From Pseudisothecium myosuroides (Eukaryota; Streptophyta; Bryopsida; Hypnales; Lembophyllaceae), in assembly GCA_951799445.1 (NCBI GenBank), contig OX637296.1:16616001-16680000 (forward strand): DNA of 64,000 nucleotides, given 5' to 3'. Shown piece by piece: positions 46,798 through 58,750 of this stretch. Made by a program: the position numbers and the translations under genes. Each line of letters starts with the position of its first letter. Position 1 is the stretch's first letter. The notes under the pieces were generated by a model. That model was not told the DNA's origin, made no database searches, and saw only the letters and a program-made list of their open reading frames with translations.

Positions 46798-46936
46798 TAA
46801 TTCAAAAACGAGGGTGTTTTGATTGACTAAACCTTCAACTAAGTGTTGCTGAGTAAATTACATTTAGAATTGGACGGCGTTTTGGCAACCGCCCGGGCTC
46901 TAGAGATTCAATAACCTGCCTACTATACCGCTTTCA

Positions 46937-47579
46937 TTAACCCCTAGATGCCCAAGGCCTTTTTCAAGCTACTTGGATTTGCTCTACATTGAAAAAAAAT
47001 CAACATTTTAATAAGTTTTATCAATTTTTTTAAAATTGTAACCATACAAATTCAATCTAGATGTGTTAGAGATCATGTGGAAAAATAAAACACAACAATA
47101 TCACTTGCGGATTGAAAGATTATAATGTTTGGTCATGAGGATGTTAAAATTGTGAAAGTGATTTGAAGTCTTTCAACCCTCTTATCACAAGCTAAAACTA
47201 AAAAGTTTGATCACCAAAAAAATATGAGGTTAAAAAGTAAAACATGCATAACTTTAATCAATTTACGGCTTCTCAAAATCTACTTTAGAATTTTTTTAAA
47301 TGAATTTCTGATGTGTTTTTTTCTCCAAGACCTAATATATTTGAAGCTCATTTCTAAGAGCCCTCAACACTATGGAAAGTCAAGATTGCAATGGACACCC
47401 TTGCACAAAGTCTTGAATAGAAAAATCATAATCATTCAATTTTGATGTTGAAACTAGACTTTAAAAAGAATTTTTCAAAAATATAAACTACTAAAAATAG
47501 CAACTAGCTTGGTTAGGTTTTATTTAACTTCAAATATTGTCTACACTAGAATTTGGTGCATTGGGCATTTAGGGGTTAA
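46937..47579. mobile_element. TTAA piggyBac-like MITE (PB8)
   Basis: TTAA at 46937-46940 and 47576-47579. Termini CCCCTAGATGCCCAAGG and the inverse of CCCCTAAATGCCCAATG. The duplicated CHL1 flank near 31527-31540 is unoccupied (CTTTCACCAAGTCC). Confidence 0.88.
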
Positions 47580-47647
47580 GTCCTTTTGTTTCCTATGGAG
47601 GAATAATGTATGTTCAATAACTAAGTTACCGCAATAAAATATTCCTA

Positions 47648-48225
47648 TAATCCCTAAATGCCCAAGACCTTTTTTGAGCTTCTTGAAATTTGCTATAAAT
47701 TGAACAAAAAGATAGCATTTTGATAAGTTTTATCAATTTTTTAAAAATTGTAACCATACAAATTCAAACTAGACATGTTAGAAATCACATTTAAAAAGAA
47801 AACTCAACAATATAATATTGATAATGAGGGTGTTAAAATTATAAAACTATAAAATTGTTTTTCAATCTTCTTTTCACAAGTCAAATCTAAAAAATTGGTT
47901 ACCAAAAATATATGAGGTTAAAGGGCATAACATGCATAACCACAGTCAATTTATGGCTTCTCAAAATGTACTCTACAGTTTACTTAAATAACTTTCTAAA
48001 TAATGTAATTTTCTTTCCAAGATCTAGTGTACATGAGGCTCATTTCCAAGAGCCCTCAACACTAAAAAAAGATTTGCAGTGGACACCCTTGCACAAAATC
48101 TTGAATTGAAAAATCATAGTCATTCATTTCAAAATTGGATTTTTGATGCTAAAATTAGACTTCAAAATGAATTTTTCAAAAATATAAAGTATTAAAAATA
48201 GTAATTTGGTAAGGTTTTTTTTTAA
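47648..48225. mobile_element. TTAA piggyBac-like element, truncated (PB10)
   Basis: It starts with ATCCCTAAATGCCCAAGACC and matches PB8 and PB9 inside. The right end is lost near 48225. It has the same flank as PB9, so it is the duplicate of that insertion. Confidence 0.7.
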
Positions 48226-48427
48226 CTTGAGATATCTAGTACTGACAATGATGAGATAGGTAGGCTTAAAGGGATTATTTGTTTACCTTCTACTTAGTAA
48301 TTAGAAGAGAAGGAGTGTTGAAGGAGTGAAAGTATTGACATCCTAAACTCTAAACAAAGATATTTTTCACTTATGAAGTTCATCTGTGCAATAATTGACA
48401 TAAATCAAACATACATCAAACATTCAT

Positions 48428-49159
48428 GGTGATTGCAAGAAACACCGGCCAATTTTGTTGCATTTTGAATAGTATTGATGATTTTTTTCTAGAGTATTTT
48501 AAAATTAAAAAAATAATGTTTATTTATTTTTTAAATGGTTAATGTATACACCTTTAAGATGAAGGTAACCACTAAAAGAAAAGCATAGAAAAAACCTCTA
48601 AGTAGGTGAACTAGAAAAATACCTAATCTCAAAAAAATAGATATTTTGATGTTTTAATTAGTTAAAAATAGGAAAAATAGGAAAAATAAAATAAAAATTG
48701 GCCATTTGTAACAACTCTATATAGATGGTCATTCACCAAAAGAACCACCAAAATAATATTTTATATGTTTCAAATGCAAGCAAAAAGAAGCTCACTTTGA
48801 GGACTTCTACATGACATACTATTAATTACTTTTAAGATTTCTTTGTATAGTAGCTACAAGTCTATTAGAAGACCATCCCCTCTAAATTTCAGCTCAAAAA
48901 TTGCTTTGGGGGGTACTAAATAGTACTAATCCTCCAAATTGGCAAGTGTGACATAAAATTGGGGGCTACTTTTGGACAGTAAACTTTATTTGAAAATTAA
49001 GAAAAAATTAAAAATTAAAAATCAAGGTGTATAATAGTTGTGAGTACCTTACCTATAAATCTTGAGTCATTTGGAGCTAGAACATCAAAGTTATGACCAA
49101 AAAACAAATCAACACTTAAGGTGTGACCCAATGTAGGACAAATGTCTCTTACAATCACC
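48428..49159. mobile_element. TIR element, GGTGATTGCAAGAAACA family (D1)
   Basis: It begins GGTGATTGCAAGAAACAC and ends with the decayed inverse TCTCTTACAATCACC. The whole interior matches D2 (52797-53791). Non-coding. Superfamily not clear. Confidence 0.7.
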
Positions 49160-51287
49160 CATAAAATTTAGTATTTGCACTACAAGCTGAACCATCATTT
49201 TGCTTCTAGTGATAACTTTCTATCATTTTTTAATCCAACACAGAGCAAAGGCATTGTGCCAAAAGCATAAAAAATTATATGAGAAGAAAGGTAGACCATT
49301 TTATTTAAAAGCTTTAAAAAATAGGCCACTTACAAAGTAAGATAGTTCCAAATGAATATAGCCTCCAAATTAGTTTTAGAATATTTTTAGAATATCCATA
49401 CATTAAATTAGGATGTTTGTTTATTTGTTTGTTTGTTTTGTTGGTTGTTATGATGAGATCTCATCAATTGTGCATGTTCTAATCATGTCTTGGGTACTAT
49501 TGGAAAGCTCTTTGCGAGGAGGGGTGCTCAGGCTTTGTTTTGTGGCGTTTTGACTCACAACAGAAAAATATTGAATTTCAAAGTTCTAAAAAATTAAAAA
49601 ATTAAAAACTATTTTTATTTTTATTTTACTTTCCTATTATTTTATATCCTTGTATTAAATACCTTATGCTTGCAGGTGACATCTTTGAGATCCTCCAGTA
49701 ATGTCCTTAGTTGGATGATTGGTCAAGCTTGGACTCCTAGAACTTGTTTGATTAGAATTTTCCTCATGAATTTTCCTCATGAGTTACAACATGTCTATGG
49801 TAGGAAGCCCATTGTAGATCCTGTGGTCATTGAGTCATTGCGCATGGTTCCACTTGTTGAATTCACAATTTTTTTCTAAAAATAGCAATAAATCTAGAAA
49901 TATTTCATATATATTTTTGTCAATTTTTTTTTGAAAAAGGAAAGGCAAATTATAGACAATCAAATTGAAACCACATAGCTTTCCATTGTAGACCTTAGAG
50001 GGAGTCAGACTATTCGTGTCCTTCTAGATGCAAGTGTGGCTCTCAAAATTCTCTATATGGTTCCGTGGGCAATTCACGAGTGTCCCTTAAAATTGTGGAA
50101 TGATGAACAAACCTTTTGCCAAGTGTAGATTTCACATGGTGATGTTCATTGAATTTATGAAATGGTCAAATTTTTCAATCCATTTCCAAACCTTTAAACC
50201 CCAATTGCACACTTTGTACAATTTATGCCACAATAGGATGCAAGAGAGCAAAATTGAATCTTGGACTAGGCATTCAAATGGGGTTGGGGTTCATAATGAA
50301 TTTGCTCACCCTAGTATAAGCCAAAACATGCTCCTATTAGGTGGAGAGGAATGCATGCCAGGGTCAAATTTTTGTCTTGGCAAGTTATGATCAATAGGTT
50401 CACTTCATTTAACTCAAGCTTAAGCACTTATACACTTAATAGGGGTATTAAGAGGACCCATAATAATTAATCAACATTTCATACTATATAAATATTTACC
50501 TTTGCATGTTCCAACTACTTATAAGGTGTATTTCAAGAACAATATTTATGCACACATGTTCACTAGTTACGTTTTATATAAATGCATGTATTTACTACAA
50601 GGTAAGTTTTTCACAATAAGACCCTTTAATTTTTTGGTCCCTTTAATATCCCTATCCACTGTAGAAATCCTTGCTTTCAAAAAAGCTTTATCTGGTAATG
50701 CCACGCTAATGCCAAGGAGGACAGAGTTAAAACCGGAAAAAATCCTAAATAATTCTAAAGATTGCAACACATGATCAAGAACTTAAACCCTAATTGCCTA
50801 ACAAAGCATATATGGTTGATTGAAAATTTTAGGCTCATTTTGGTGTGGGCAATTAAATTCCTTTAACCAGTTTAAAATTTTTTACGGACATTAGTGAAGG
50901 TTAACTATTGGAAGCTTTTATTTTTCATTGAAAAAAGTAAATATTTGATTTTTGAGAGGTCCTCAAAGGCATATATGTACCATTAGTAGAAGAATAAAGC
51001 TACAAAATTTACTTGATTTCTTGGCTTTAAGCAAAGCTTGCAAATTTCAATTAAATTGAGATCTAAAAATTTACATTTATTCAATTGCTTTAAAAATGGT
51101 CCCAATAGAAAGTGGAAAGTGTTTTCATTATTTTCACCATTGAAAATATGAACATTCAATTGTTGATTTGGAGTTATTTGCAATTTCTACCTATAAAAAA
51201 AATTGCATTTCAACAATTGCAAGGTGGACTGTGTAATGAGTTTGATAGCTCTTCATTTGAACTTAAGGCTTTTGGAAGTACATTTTA
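49160..51287. other. AT-rich spacer, perhaps with retroelement remains
   Basis: No intact gene. Short frames at 49670-49879 and 50100-50390 have no recognised domain. Around 50000, the string RVLLDASVALKIL is faintly like a retroelement aspartic protease (D-AS) and may be a relic; this is weak. Confidence 0.35.
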
Positions 51288-51704
51288 GTGAGCATAGGAA
51301 GCATCGCCACCCATTCACGGCCAAAACGGCTCGGGGAATGGGGTAGCCCAGGCACGGAGGAAGCCGGGCCGCTTCCATCCGCCACCCATTCACGGGAAAG
51401 AAGACATGCCAAAGGGAGTCAATTACAAACATTAATGCTTTGTCATTGTAAAGAACTGATCAACATGTGGGTTTATTAAAAAAGTATAAGAAATAGCTCC
51501 AAAATTGAGAAATCCGACAAGATCTTGCAAAGTCAATGCAAGGCGGGTCGGGTGGTGGGGACGCTCTCCTACCGTTTGGAGAGGGAAATTTTGCGTGACA
51601 GGTCTCTTTTTGGAGCTTTCCCGTGAATGGGTGGCTCATTTTTTCCTCCCGGCCCCGCCCAAACCCCCGGCCGAGAGCTTGGCCGTGAATGGGTGGCGAT
51701 GCTC
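51288..51704. mobile_element. PIF/Harbinger-like MITE, TIR AGCATCGCCACCCATTCACG (H3)
   Basis: TTA at 51285-51287 and 51705-51707. The TIR AGCATCGCCACCCATTCACG is matched perfectly by its inverse at the right end; the left end has a small extra repeat (AGCATAGGA). A second inverted pair (CACCCATTCACGGGAAA near 51383 and TTTCCCGTGAATGGGTG near 51617) lies inside. GC-rich, foldback-prone, non-coding. Confidence 0.8.
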
Positions 51705-51781
51705 TTAGAGCACAACAACTTGCTAATTTGTTTATACTCAAGTACCTGCACCTCTACAGATTCTTGCTGAGATGTACTATA

Positions 51782-52083
51782 AGGTAGTACGCTCATAAAT
51801 TGACCATTTAAGAGCTGTTTGCCATTTTGGGGAAGCTAAACTCTTTGAAACAATTTTCAGTAAATTTTAGTAGGAAGAAAAATGGAATTTGCATCTAACC
51901 TAAGTTGTTTCATATTTTTTGGCCCTTTGTGGAATTAGTTATGAATTTTTGAAGTTGAAACATAGTGGTCACTAAAAGCGACCACCTCCTGAAATGTACA
52001 CTACTGGTACATGGAAGAAAGCAAAATGTACCTTTGTGCCATGATCGGTTATATAGTCCAGTTGCTTTATGAGCCTACTACCT
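51782..52083. mobile_element. TA-duplicating MITE (TA7)
   Basis: Termini AGGTAGTACGCTCATAAA and the inverse of AGGTAGTAGGCTCATAAA; TA at 51780-51781 and 52084-52085. The interior matches TA3. Confidence 0.85.
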
Positions 52084-52796
52084 TATGTATTCTTGTCTAA
52101 ACAAGAATTTAGAGTCAATTTTGGATAAGATATACAGATAAAAAATGGACCTACCCAATTGTGATAGCTATTCCTACACCCAATTTGGCTATGTTGCTAC
52201 ACAATCTAGTGAAAAGTCAACGAAACTTTGCATTATGACAACATACTACGCAATTGGAATTGAAAGGGGTGGAATTGGGTTGAAAAGTGACAATCTTATG
52301 AATTCAATGAATAGAACTATGTAATTTGTGCACATGGCAAAAGATTCATTCACTATTGGTTTCTACAATTTTGAAGTACTTTTTTAGATTACCATTGCAA
52401 ATGTGAAATAAGGGAGCCGCATATTAGTATCCAAAAGGACAAGAATAGTCCTTCCCTACAAATAACAATAGAAAGCTATATCTTTTTGTTTTGATCACTA
52501 TTGTGTATATTTTTTTTGGAAAGTAAATTGACCTAAATACATGTGAAATATTTTTTGATTTTCCAATCTTTGGCAAAAAAAATTATGAATCTAATATGTC
52601 TATATATATGTACATTGATTAAAGGATCTATATTCCACAAAGGAGATTCTATCTTTCATTTATTTTCCACACTTTGAAAATTTATAGTTTGTTTATTTGG
52701 TGTTCAAAAAGTGTATGCTAAATCTTTCAAATCTATTTTTGACTTCCAACAGGACCCAACAAAAATTTAAGTAGTTTGATAGTTGGAAGTTTGGAG
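52084..52796. other. AT-rich spacer
   Basis: I see no gene or recognisable repeat. Confidence 0.5.
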
Positions 52797-53791
52797 GGTA
52801 ATTGCAAGAAACACTGTTGATTTTGTTGCATTTCATAGTACTTATGCTTTTTTTTGGAATATTTTAAAATTAGAAAAACAATTTTAGTTGTTTTTTTAAA
52901 ATATGAAAAATGTATACACCTTTAAGATGAAGGCAACCACCAAAGGAAAAGCGTAGAAAAATTCTCTAAGTAGGAAAACTAGAAAAGCGCCAAATCTCAA
53001 GAAAATATATTTCAAGTTTTAATTAGTTAAAAATAGGAAAAATTTAAATAAATAAAATAAAAATTGTCCAATTGTAACAATTCTATGCAAATGGTCATTC
53101 ACCAAAAGAACCACCAAAATAATAATTTATTCCACATTTAACTACTTTTGGACTTTTGAAAGTCCAGAATTAATAATAATCATTGGGAGAAAAAAAAGTG
53201 GTCATCAAGAGATAATCCAATACATTGAGAGTTCTATGCAAACCATCGGATGATCAATACAAAACATCCAGAGATCTATACAAACATGAGGAGATCAATA
53301 GGAACATTGAGAGATCTCTCAATGTTTTTTTAGAAGATCCCTTGATGTATAGTCCAGAATTCATTGAATAGTCCAAAAATAGTTAAATATGGCATATATT
53401 TTACATGTTTCAAAATGCAAGCTAAATGAAGCTCACTTTGAAGACTTCAAAACCAAATAAAATTAATTATTTTTAGAATTCTTTTGGATAGTAGCTACAA
53501 GTCTACTGTAAGACCATCTTCTCTAATTTCAATTCCAAAATTGTTTTGTAGAGTATTAAATAGTTCTAAAAGCCTCCAAATTGGCAAATGTGACATAAAA
53601 TTAGGGGCTATTTTTGGATAGTAAAACATTTTTGAAAATTACAAAAACATCAGACAAGGTGTGTAATAGTTATAAGTGCCTTATATGTAGATTTTGAGTC
53701 ATTTGGAGCTTGAATGCAAAAGTTACGGCCAAAAAACAAATCAGCACATAGGATGTGATGCAAAATAATACAACTGTTTCTTGCAATCACC
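52797..53791. mobile_element. TIR element, GGTAATTGCAAGAAACA family (D2)
   Basis: Termini GGTAATTGCAAGAAACA and TGTTTCTTGCAATCACC. Colinear with D1 except for the nested element at 53132-53392. Non-coding. Confidence 0.78.
53132..53392. mobile_element. Nested TIR element in D2
   Basis: Termini CCACATTTAACTACTTTTGG and its near-inverse CCAAAAATAGTTAAATATGG. D1 (near 48755) lacks it. The target duplication is not clear. Inside are repeated GAGATCAATA and GAGATCTATA words. Confidence 0.7.
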
Positions 53792-54541
53792 TTGGAGCAA
53801 CGTTCAAATGTTAATTTGGACCATTCTAGGTGGAGTAGTTACTGTAATCTTAAAGCTATGTTGAATGAATGTTAAAAGGCCATAAATCTTAAAGCAACTT
53901 TAAATGCATGGCTTTTAGATGACTTCAAGGAGACTTGTAGGATTGAAAAAGATCTTTTTCCATCAAAAAATAATTTGGAAGTTGCTTGAATTTGTTTTTA
54001 GTGAACAATTTTGGATATAATTCCCTCATTACTTTATTATTGACTTTTCAAAAGAAGATGTTTAATTTATAGATCAACCTTATAGTGTATTTTGGCCATT
54101 GTTTGATCTTTTTCTTAACCTATGAATTTTAGCCAAGAAATGATATTTTTTGAATTTGAACCTAGCTAATTCAATGAAGTTTATGAAGTTTAATTTTTAT
54201 TCTAATTGAAGATTTTTAAAAGTTGAATATGTTATTGCAATTTGAATTTTGGGCCTAATACCAAGATTTGATTGATTTTCTAAGTTTAAAATGACATTGT
54301 AACTTTGGTTAATATACTATGATTTTCTACGCTATAATAGACTCCTAGGTGAGCACATTTTATATTTTATATGAATTTTTTTCATTTTCTTTTTCAAAAA
54401 TTCACAATAACTTCAAATTTTCACACAAAATTTTGAAACTCTACGACTTTTAGAAGAAAGTGTGATTTCATCTCTAAAAAATAAATTGAAAATAAATTTC
54501 ATCCGCATATAGTTGCAAAATGGCAACATATAGAGTGAATT
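53792..54541. other. AT-rich spacer
   Basis: No gene or clear repeat is seen. Confidence 0.5.
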
Positions 54542-56789
54542 CACTAATAGAAAAAGGCTTGCAAATAAGTGCGCAAAATAACTTGATTTTAGTCATTTAA
54601 GACATACGTGACTTGTGAAGGATTTGTAGAAGGATTTAAGGATTTTACGGTTAACTAGTCTACTACTATTGTCAATCATTGTAGACAGGTTATTAAGGCC
54701 ATTTGAGTCATTTAGGACAAGGGGGCTGTTTTCCATCCTTTTGATGATGTGGAAGTTTATCAACAGAGTTGTTGACTAAATAGCTAATGTAGAATAAGCC
54801 AATGACGAGGCATAGCTGATGTGGTATGGATTGTGCAACGTGGTAGCTGATGTGGACTAATTTGATGATAGGGCTTTGCTGATGTGGCATGCAACTGTCG
54901 ACAGAGTTGTTGTCGTGGAATGTTTTACAAATGAATCTCAAATGACGTGTCATATGCAATCTGACTTGGCTTGGAGATTGATGGTCATTGTTTAGTCATT
55001 CATATGGTGGTAGTCATATAGTAGTCATACAATAGTCATTGGTATTGATGATATGATAGTTGTTGTTTAGTCATTTATATGTTAGTTATATACGGTAGGT
55101 GTATATATGACTATTGTAGTCATTCATTAGTTGTTTTGTAGTTGCAAACAGAAAACAAGAAATAAGAGGATTTCAACACACTTGTTAATGAATTATTTTG
55201 TACATTTATTATGTGACTATATTTTTTATGAATACACTATAATTGCATTTTGTTTCTATGACTAAACTATTACTACACTATGACTAAATATGATTGCACT
55301 ATGACTAAATTATAACTGCAATATGACTAAATTATGAATGCAATATGACTATACTAGGACTGCACTTTGCCTTGAATTTTTTTCTGTACCATAATCTTTT
55401 TTTGCTTCTTGGTTCATTGAAAATTGCAGCCAACCAACAACTGAAATAACCAACAACAAAACCACAAATCAGCAAAATAACAAAACTGCAAAACAATATT
55501 CCTATAAAATTGCAAAACAATAGCAAAACAAAACAATAACACAACAAAAAGAAGGATGTAAACTAAACCCTTACTTAGAAAAATTGGAGCAAAATAAAAA
55601 GAGAAATTGAGAAGATGCTCATGAACTTGTAGAGGAAAGAAGAAGATGCACTAAGGAGGTGGCGGCTAACCTAAATTCTAATTGCACATGAGAGAGACAA
55701 AATCTCCATAGTTCATCTTCAACAGCTGAAGCTGCAATATGTAGCTACTACGTTATAGTGTATTCTATGACTAAATAATGACTAAACAATGACTAATCTA
55801 TGACTGCACTAATCAATAATTGATCAATGACTAATAAATGAGATGCAATTACAACATACTACATGTCAACTGCCACAGAAATAGAAAGGTGGTTGACCTC
55901 AAAATTTAGTGGCTGACCTATATTTTGAGACGTTGGTTTGTTGTCGAGATGCAATTTGAATCATCCATTTGCTGTTGAGATGCAATTTCACCCGTCCATC
56001 TGAGCCGCTCAAGAAAGAAGCAATTTGATCTGTCCATCTAATTTGTCCATATGAATTATCCATCTAATCCATCTACGTGGTTGGTGCCATAGAATTAGGT
56101 GCTTAGGACCATTTGCTAGCATGTGCTAATTATTAGCAAGGTTTGTAGCGTATCATAGTCATTTATGTCCCCAAATCTCCGTCTTACTTGCATTTTAATT
56201 TACAATATGCTATAACTTTAGAGGAAGTAATTTTTGGCTATTTATATTAAATATTACCTTTAATATCCTACGGTATTGTTGTCTCTATTGTTTGTAATGC
56301 ACTAATTTGCATAGAATGACTTTGAAATAACCAAACTGCAATGATGCCATAGTCACTCATGTCCATCATTACAACTGCCGAATGACTCCAAAAGCACCAT
56401 CACAACCATTAAGAAAATGACTGCATGACCATTGCGGTCTCATGAATCCTAGTCAAAGTTGTTGACTTGGAAATAGAAAAATTTGAAATGCCAAAAATTT
56501 ACACACTATCCACTGTCTTAAAAAAATACAGTCATCTTGTAGTTATTCATTTCCCACAGTCATAATTTCACTACTACACTATGACTACACGCATACCACA
56601 TCAGCGTTGGCGACAATGTCTTCACAATAAACCATTCATAAACAAATTTATGTTCTAATTTTTATTGTGCTATCGTCCACCAGTCTACTAAATCACTCAT
56701 GTATTCAATGTGTAGTCACAATTCAGTCATTCTAGACATCAAGTTATTGTTTCAGTGGTTACAACTAGAACACCACTTTTCTACTAGTG
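54542..56789. mobile_element. CACTA-like non-autonomous element
   Basis: The left end CACTAATAGAAAAAGG and the right end CTTTTCTACTAGTG (inverse CACTAGTAGAAAAG) are CACTA-type termini. AGTCAT repeats in the left part (about 54974-55130) and ATGACT repeats in the right part (about 55240-55360, 55760-55840) look like inverted subterminal repeats. Short GCTGATGTGG repeats lie near 54810-54890. A clear 3-bp duplication is not visible, and there is no transposase. Confidence 0.6.
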
Positions 56790-57046
56790 GAAGGATTATG
56801 AAACTTGATTGTGGTCATGGGCCCATCCTTTTAGGGTTAAAGCTCTAGGTTTAGAGGCCTTTCTAGACACAATAGGTACTTAAAATTAAAATCTTCAAAT
56901 CTTGATGTCGGCACATTACTCTTTTAGATGATCTTGTATAGATAATCTAGAAGTGCTTTGTCTGAGTATCCTGATATCGGTACATTGTACTCTTAGATGA
57001 TCTCATAGCAATGAAGCATGTTGAAGGCAACTCTTTCGCAATTCAT

Positions 57047-57275
57047 AACTAGAAGAATCCTGTGTTTATTTAGACATGGGTTGTCTAACTTGACGCTATT
57101 TACTTAGACATTCAATATAGCAATCCCATGTTTTTCTGTCAATATTATGTCAACATTGACGTCCACTGTAACATTTTTAATGACAGAAAAACATGGGGTT
57201 GCTACATTGAATGTCTAAATAAACAGCGTCAAGTTAGTCAACCCATGTCTAGATAAGCACAAAATTCTACTAGTG
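57047..57275. mobile_element. CACTA-like foldback MITE in the NB-LRR relic
   Basis: The left arm (from ACTAGAAGAATCCTGTG) and the right arm (inverse CACTAGTAGAATTTTGTG) are inverse copies over about 85 bp, including ATTTAGACATGGGTTG-type words, with a short centre. Termini resemble those of the CACTA-like element next to it. Confidence 0.7.
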
Positions 57276-58549
57276 TATGTAGTGAAAAATGGGACAAGAA
57301 TGAGGATGAGGATAATCAATTGGAAATGAGCAAACAATGCATTGTCACAATGAGGGTGTTATTGGTGATCAACAATGTGGATGTCGAAAAGGATATGAAA
57401 GACTTGTTGGTGCATGCTTTTAAGGATGGACTAAAAGGAAGCAAGGTGATTGTGACTACAACGACAAGATATCTTGCATGACTATTACAAAGGCATTTTT
57501 TGATGTAGAATTGTTGAATGAGAAAGATGTTTTAGAATTGTTTTAGTTTTATGCTTTCTATGAAGTCAATGACTATGAAAAGCGCATGCAACTTGATGAT
57601 CAAGCGAAGGCTATTATCAAGGCTTGTGGTCAGCTATCTCTAAGCTTGAAAGTGATTGGGCAATATTTGAAGAAATACAATTCCCTAGAAATTGGAGAAC
57701 AAATAGACGTATGGGAAGAGGCATTGAAAAGATTGCAAGAAGCCAAGACTTTTAACGGATGTACTGATGACGAGAAGCTATGGTCAAAGTTGAAAATCAG
57801 CTATGATGATTTGGCTCAAGATGAGTAAAGCATGTTTTTGGATCTTGCTTGCATTTTGAGCAAAATCCGGGATATCGTTCCTGACTTCTGTGTATGAAGG
57901 AACTAGCTTGCTCGAATTTGGAATTCTCCTATTGGAATTCAAAACCTTATAAACTTGTCTTTTATTAAATGGAAAGATGATCATGACAGAGAAATTTTAC
58001 TAATGCATGATCAAGTACGAGATATGGATTAGGGAATTGTGAAAAGTGGGTGGATGAGAGCATAAGTTGGCTCTGGAAGGAAGAAGGTATAAAATTCACG
58101 CTACAAAATATAGTGAGTGTTCTCATTTGAAGCATGGTAGGTGTATATTTGATTAGAATATGACTCATGTACTCAAGCTTGCTTTTTGCAGCAAATTATT
58201 TTTTACTGCCCTATTTCAATTGGTAAATGTTGTTGTCATCATGATTGGAATCTCTGACTTTGCAAAGTTTCAAAATTATTGAAGGCATGTTGTCAATTCA
58301 TGTTAAAAACTTGGAATTTGATGATCAACTTAGGATCTTGCAAAACAAAGTATGAATATTGGAATGCAATAATTTAGAAGAAATTCCAACACCTAATGAG
58401 AATTTATCTCTTTTGAAGGAGCTTCAACTATGCTATTGTACAACTTAAAAGACCTTTCTAGATACAATTAATAACCTTAAAAGTCTCCGAGTATTGATGT
58501 TAGTACATTGCTCTTCATTAGGCTTAGGCAATAGATTGTTGTCACACTG

Positions 58550-58730
58550 GGCGACTTAGGAACACCGAATATCCAAGACGGGCGGACATATCGGACGGCT
58601 TCGACGGACTAAATAGACAATGTGACTACCTTAAAGTAGTCACTTTGGGCAAGTTAAGGACACTGGACATCTCGGACGACAGGCAAATCGGACGGTTCGG
58701 ACGGATGATCCATTCAATGTGACAACTACA
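58550..58730 (+). repeat. Imperfect tandem duplication of an LRR segment
   Basis: GGGCGACTTAGGAACACC and GGGCAAGTTAAGGACACTGG begin two related units of about 100 bp, both containing TCGGACGG and ending CAATGTGAC. The second still reads as one leucine-rich repeat. Confidence 0.55.
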
Positions 58731-58750
58731 AGGCAATTGGCAAACCTTCT

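Larger units (their letters stand above)
56850..58750 (+). pseudogene. NB-ARC/LRR resistance-gene relic
   Basis: The plus strand holds pieces of an NB-LRR gene. From about 57343: LLVINNVD (kinase-2 type), then GSKVIVTTTTRYLA (RNBS-B type) and a stop. An open stretch at 57586-57828 contains ACGQLSLSLKVIG (GLPL motif) and LKISYDDLAQDE, then a stop where FLDLACIL follows (FLDIACFF type, as in TNL proteins). LRR-like pieces follow at about 58450-58530 (LKSLRVLMLVHCSSLG) and 58640-58720 (LGKLRTLDISDD), and others precede the NB part at about 56880-57000, so the order is disturbed. No P-loop or TIR/CC domain is found. Stops, losses and a nested MITE show it is dead. Confidence 0.8.
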
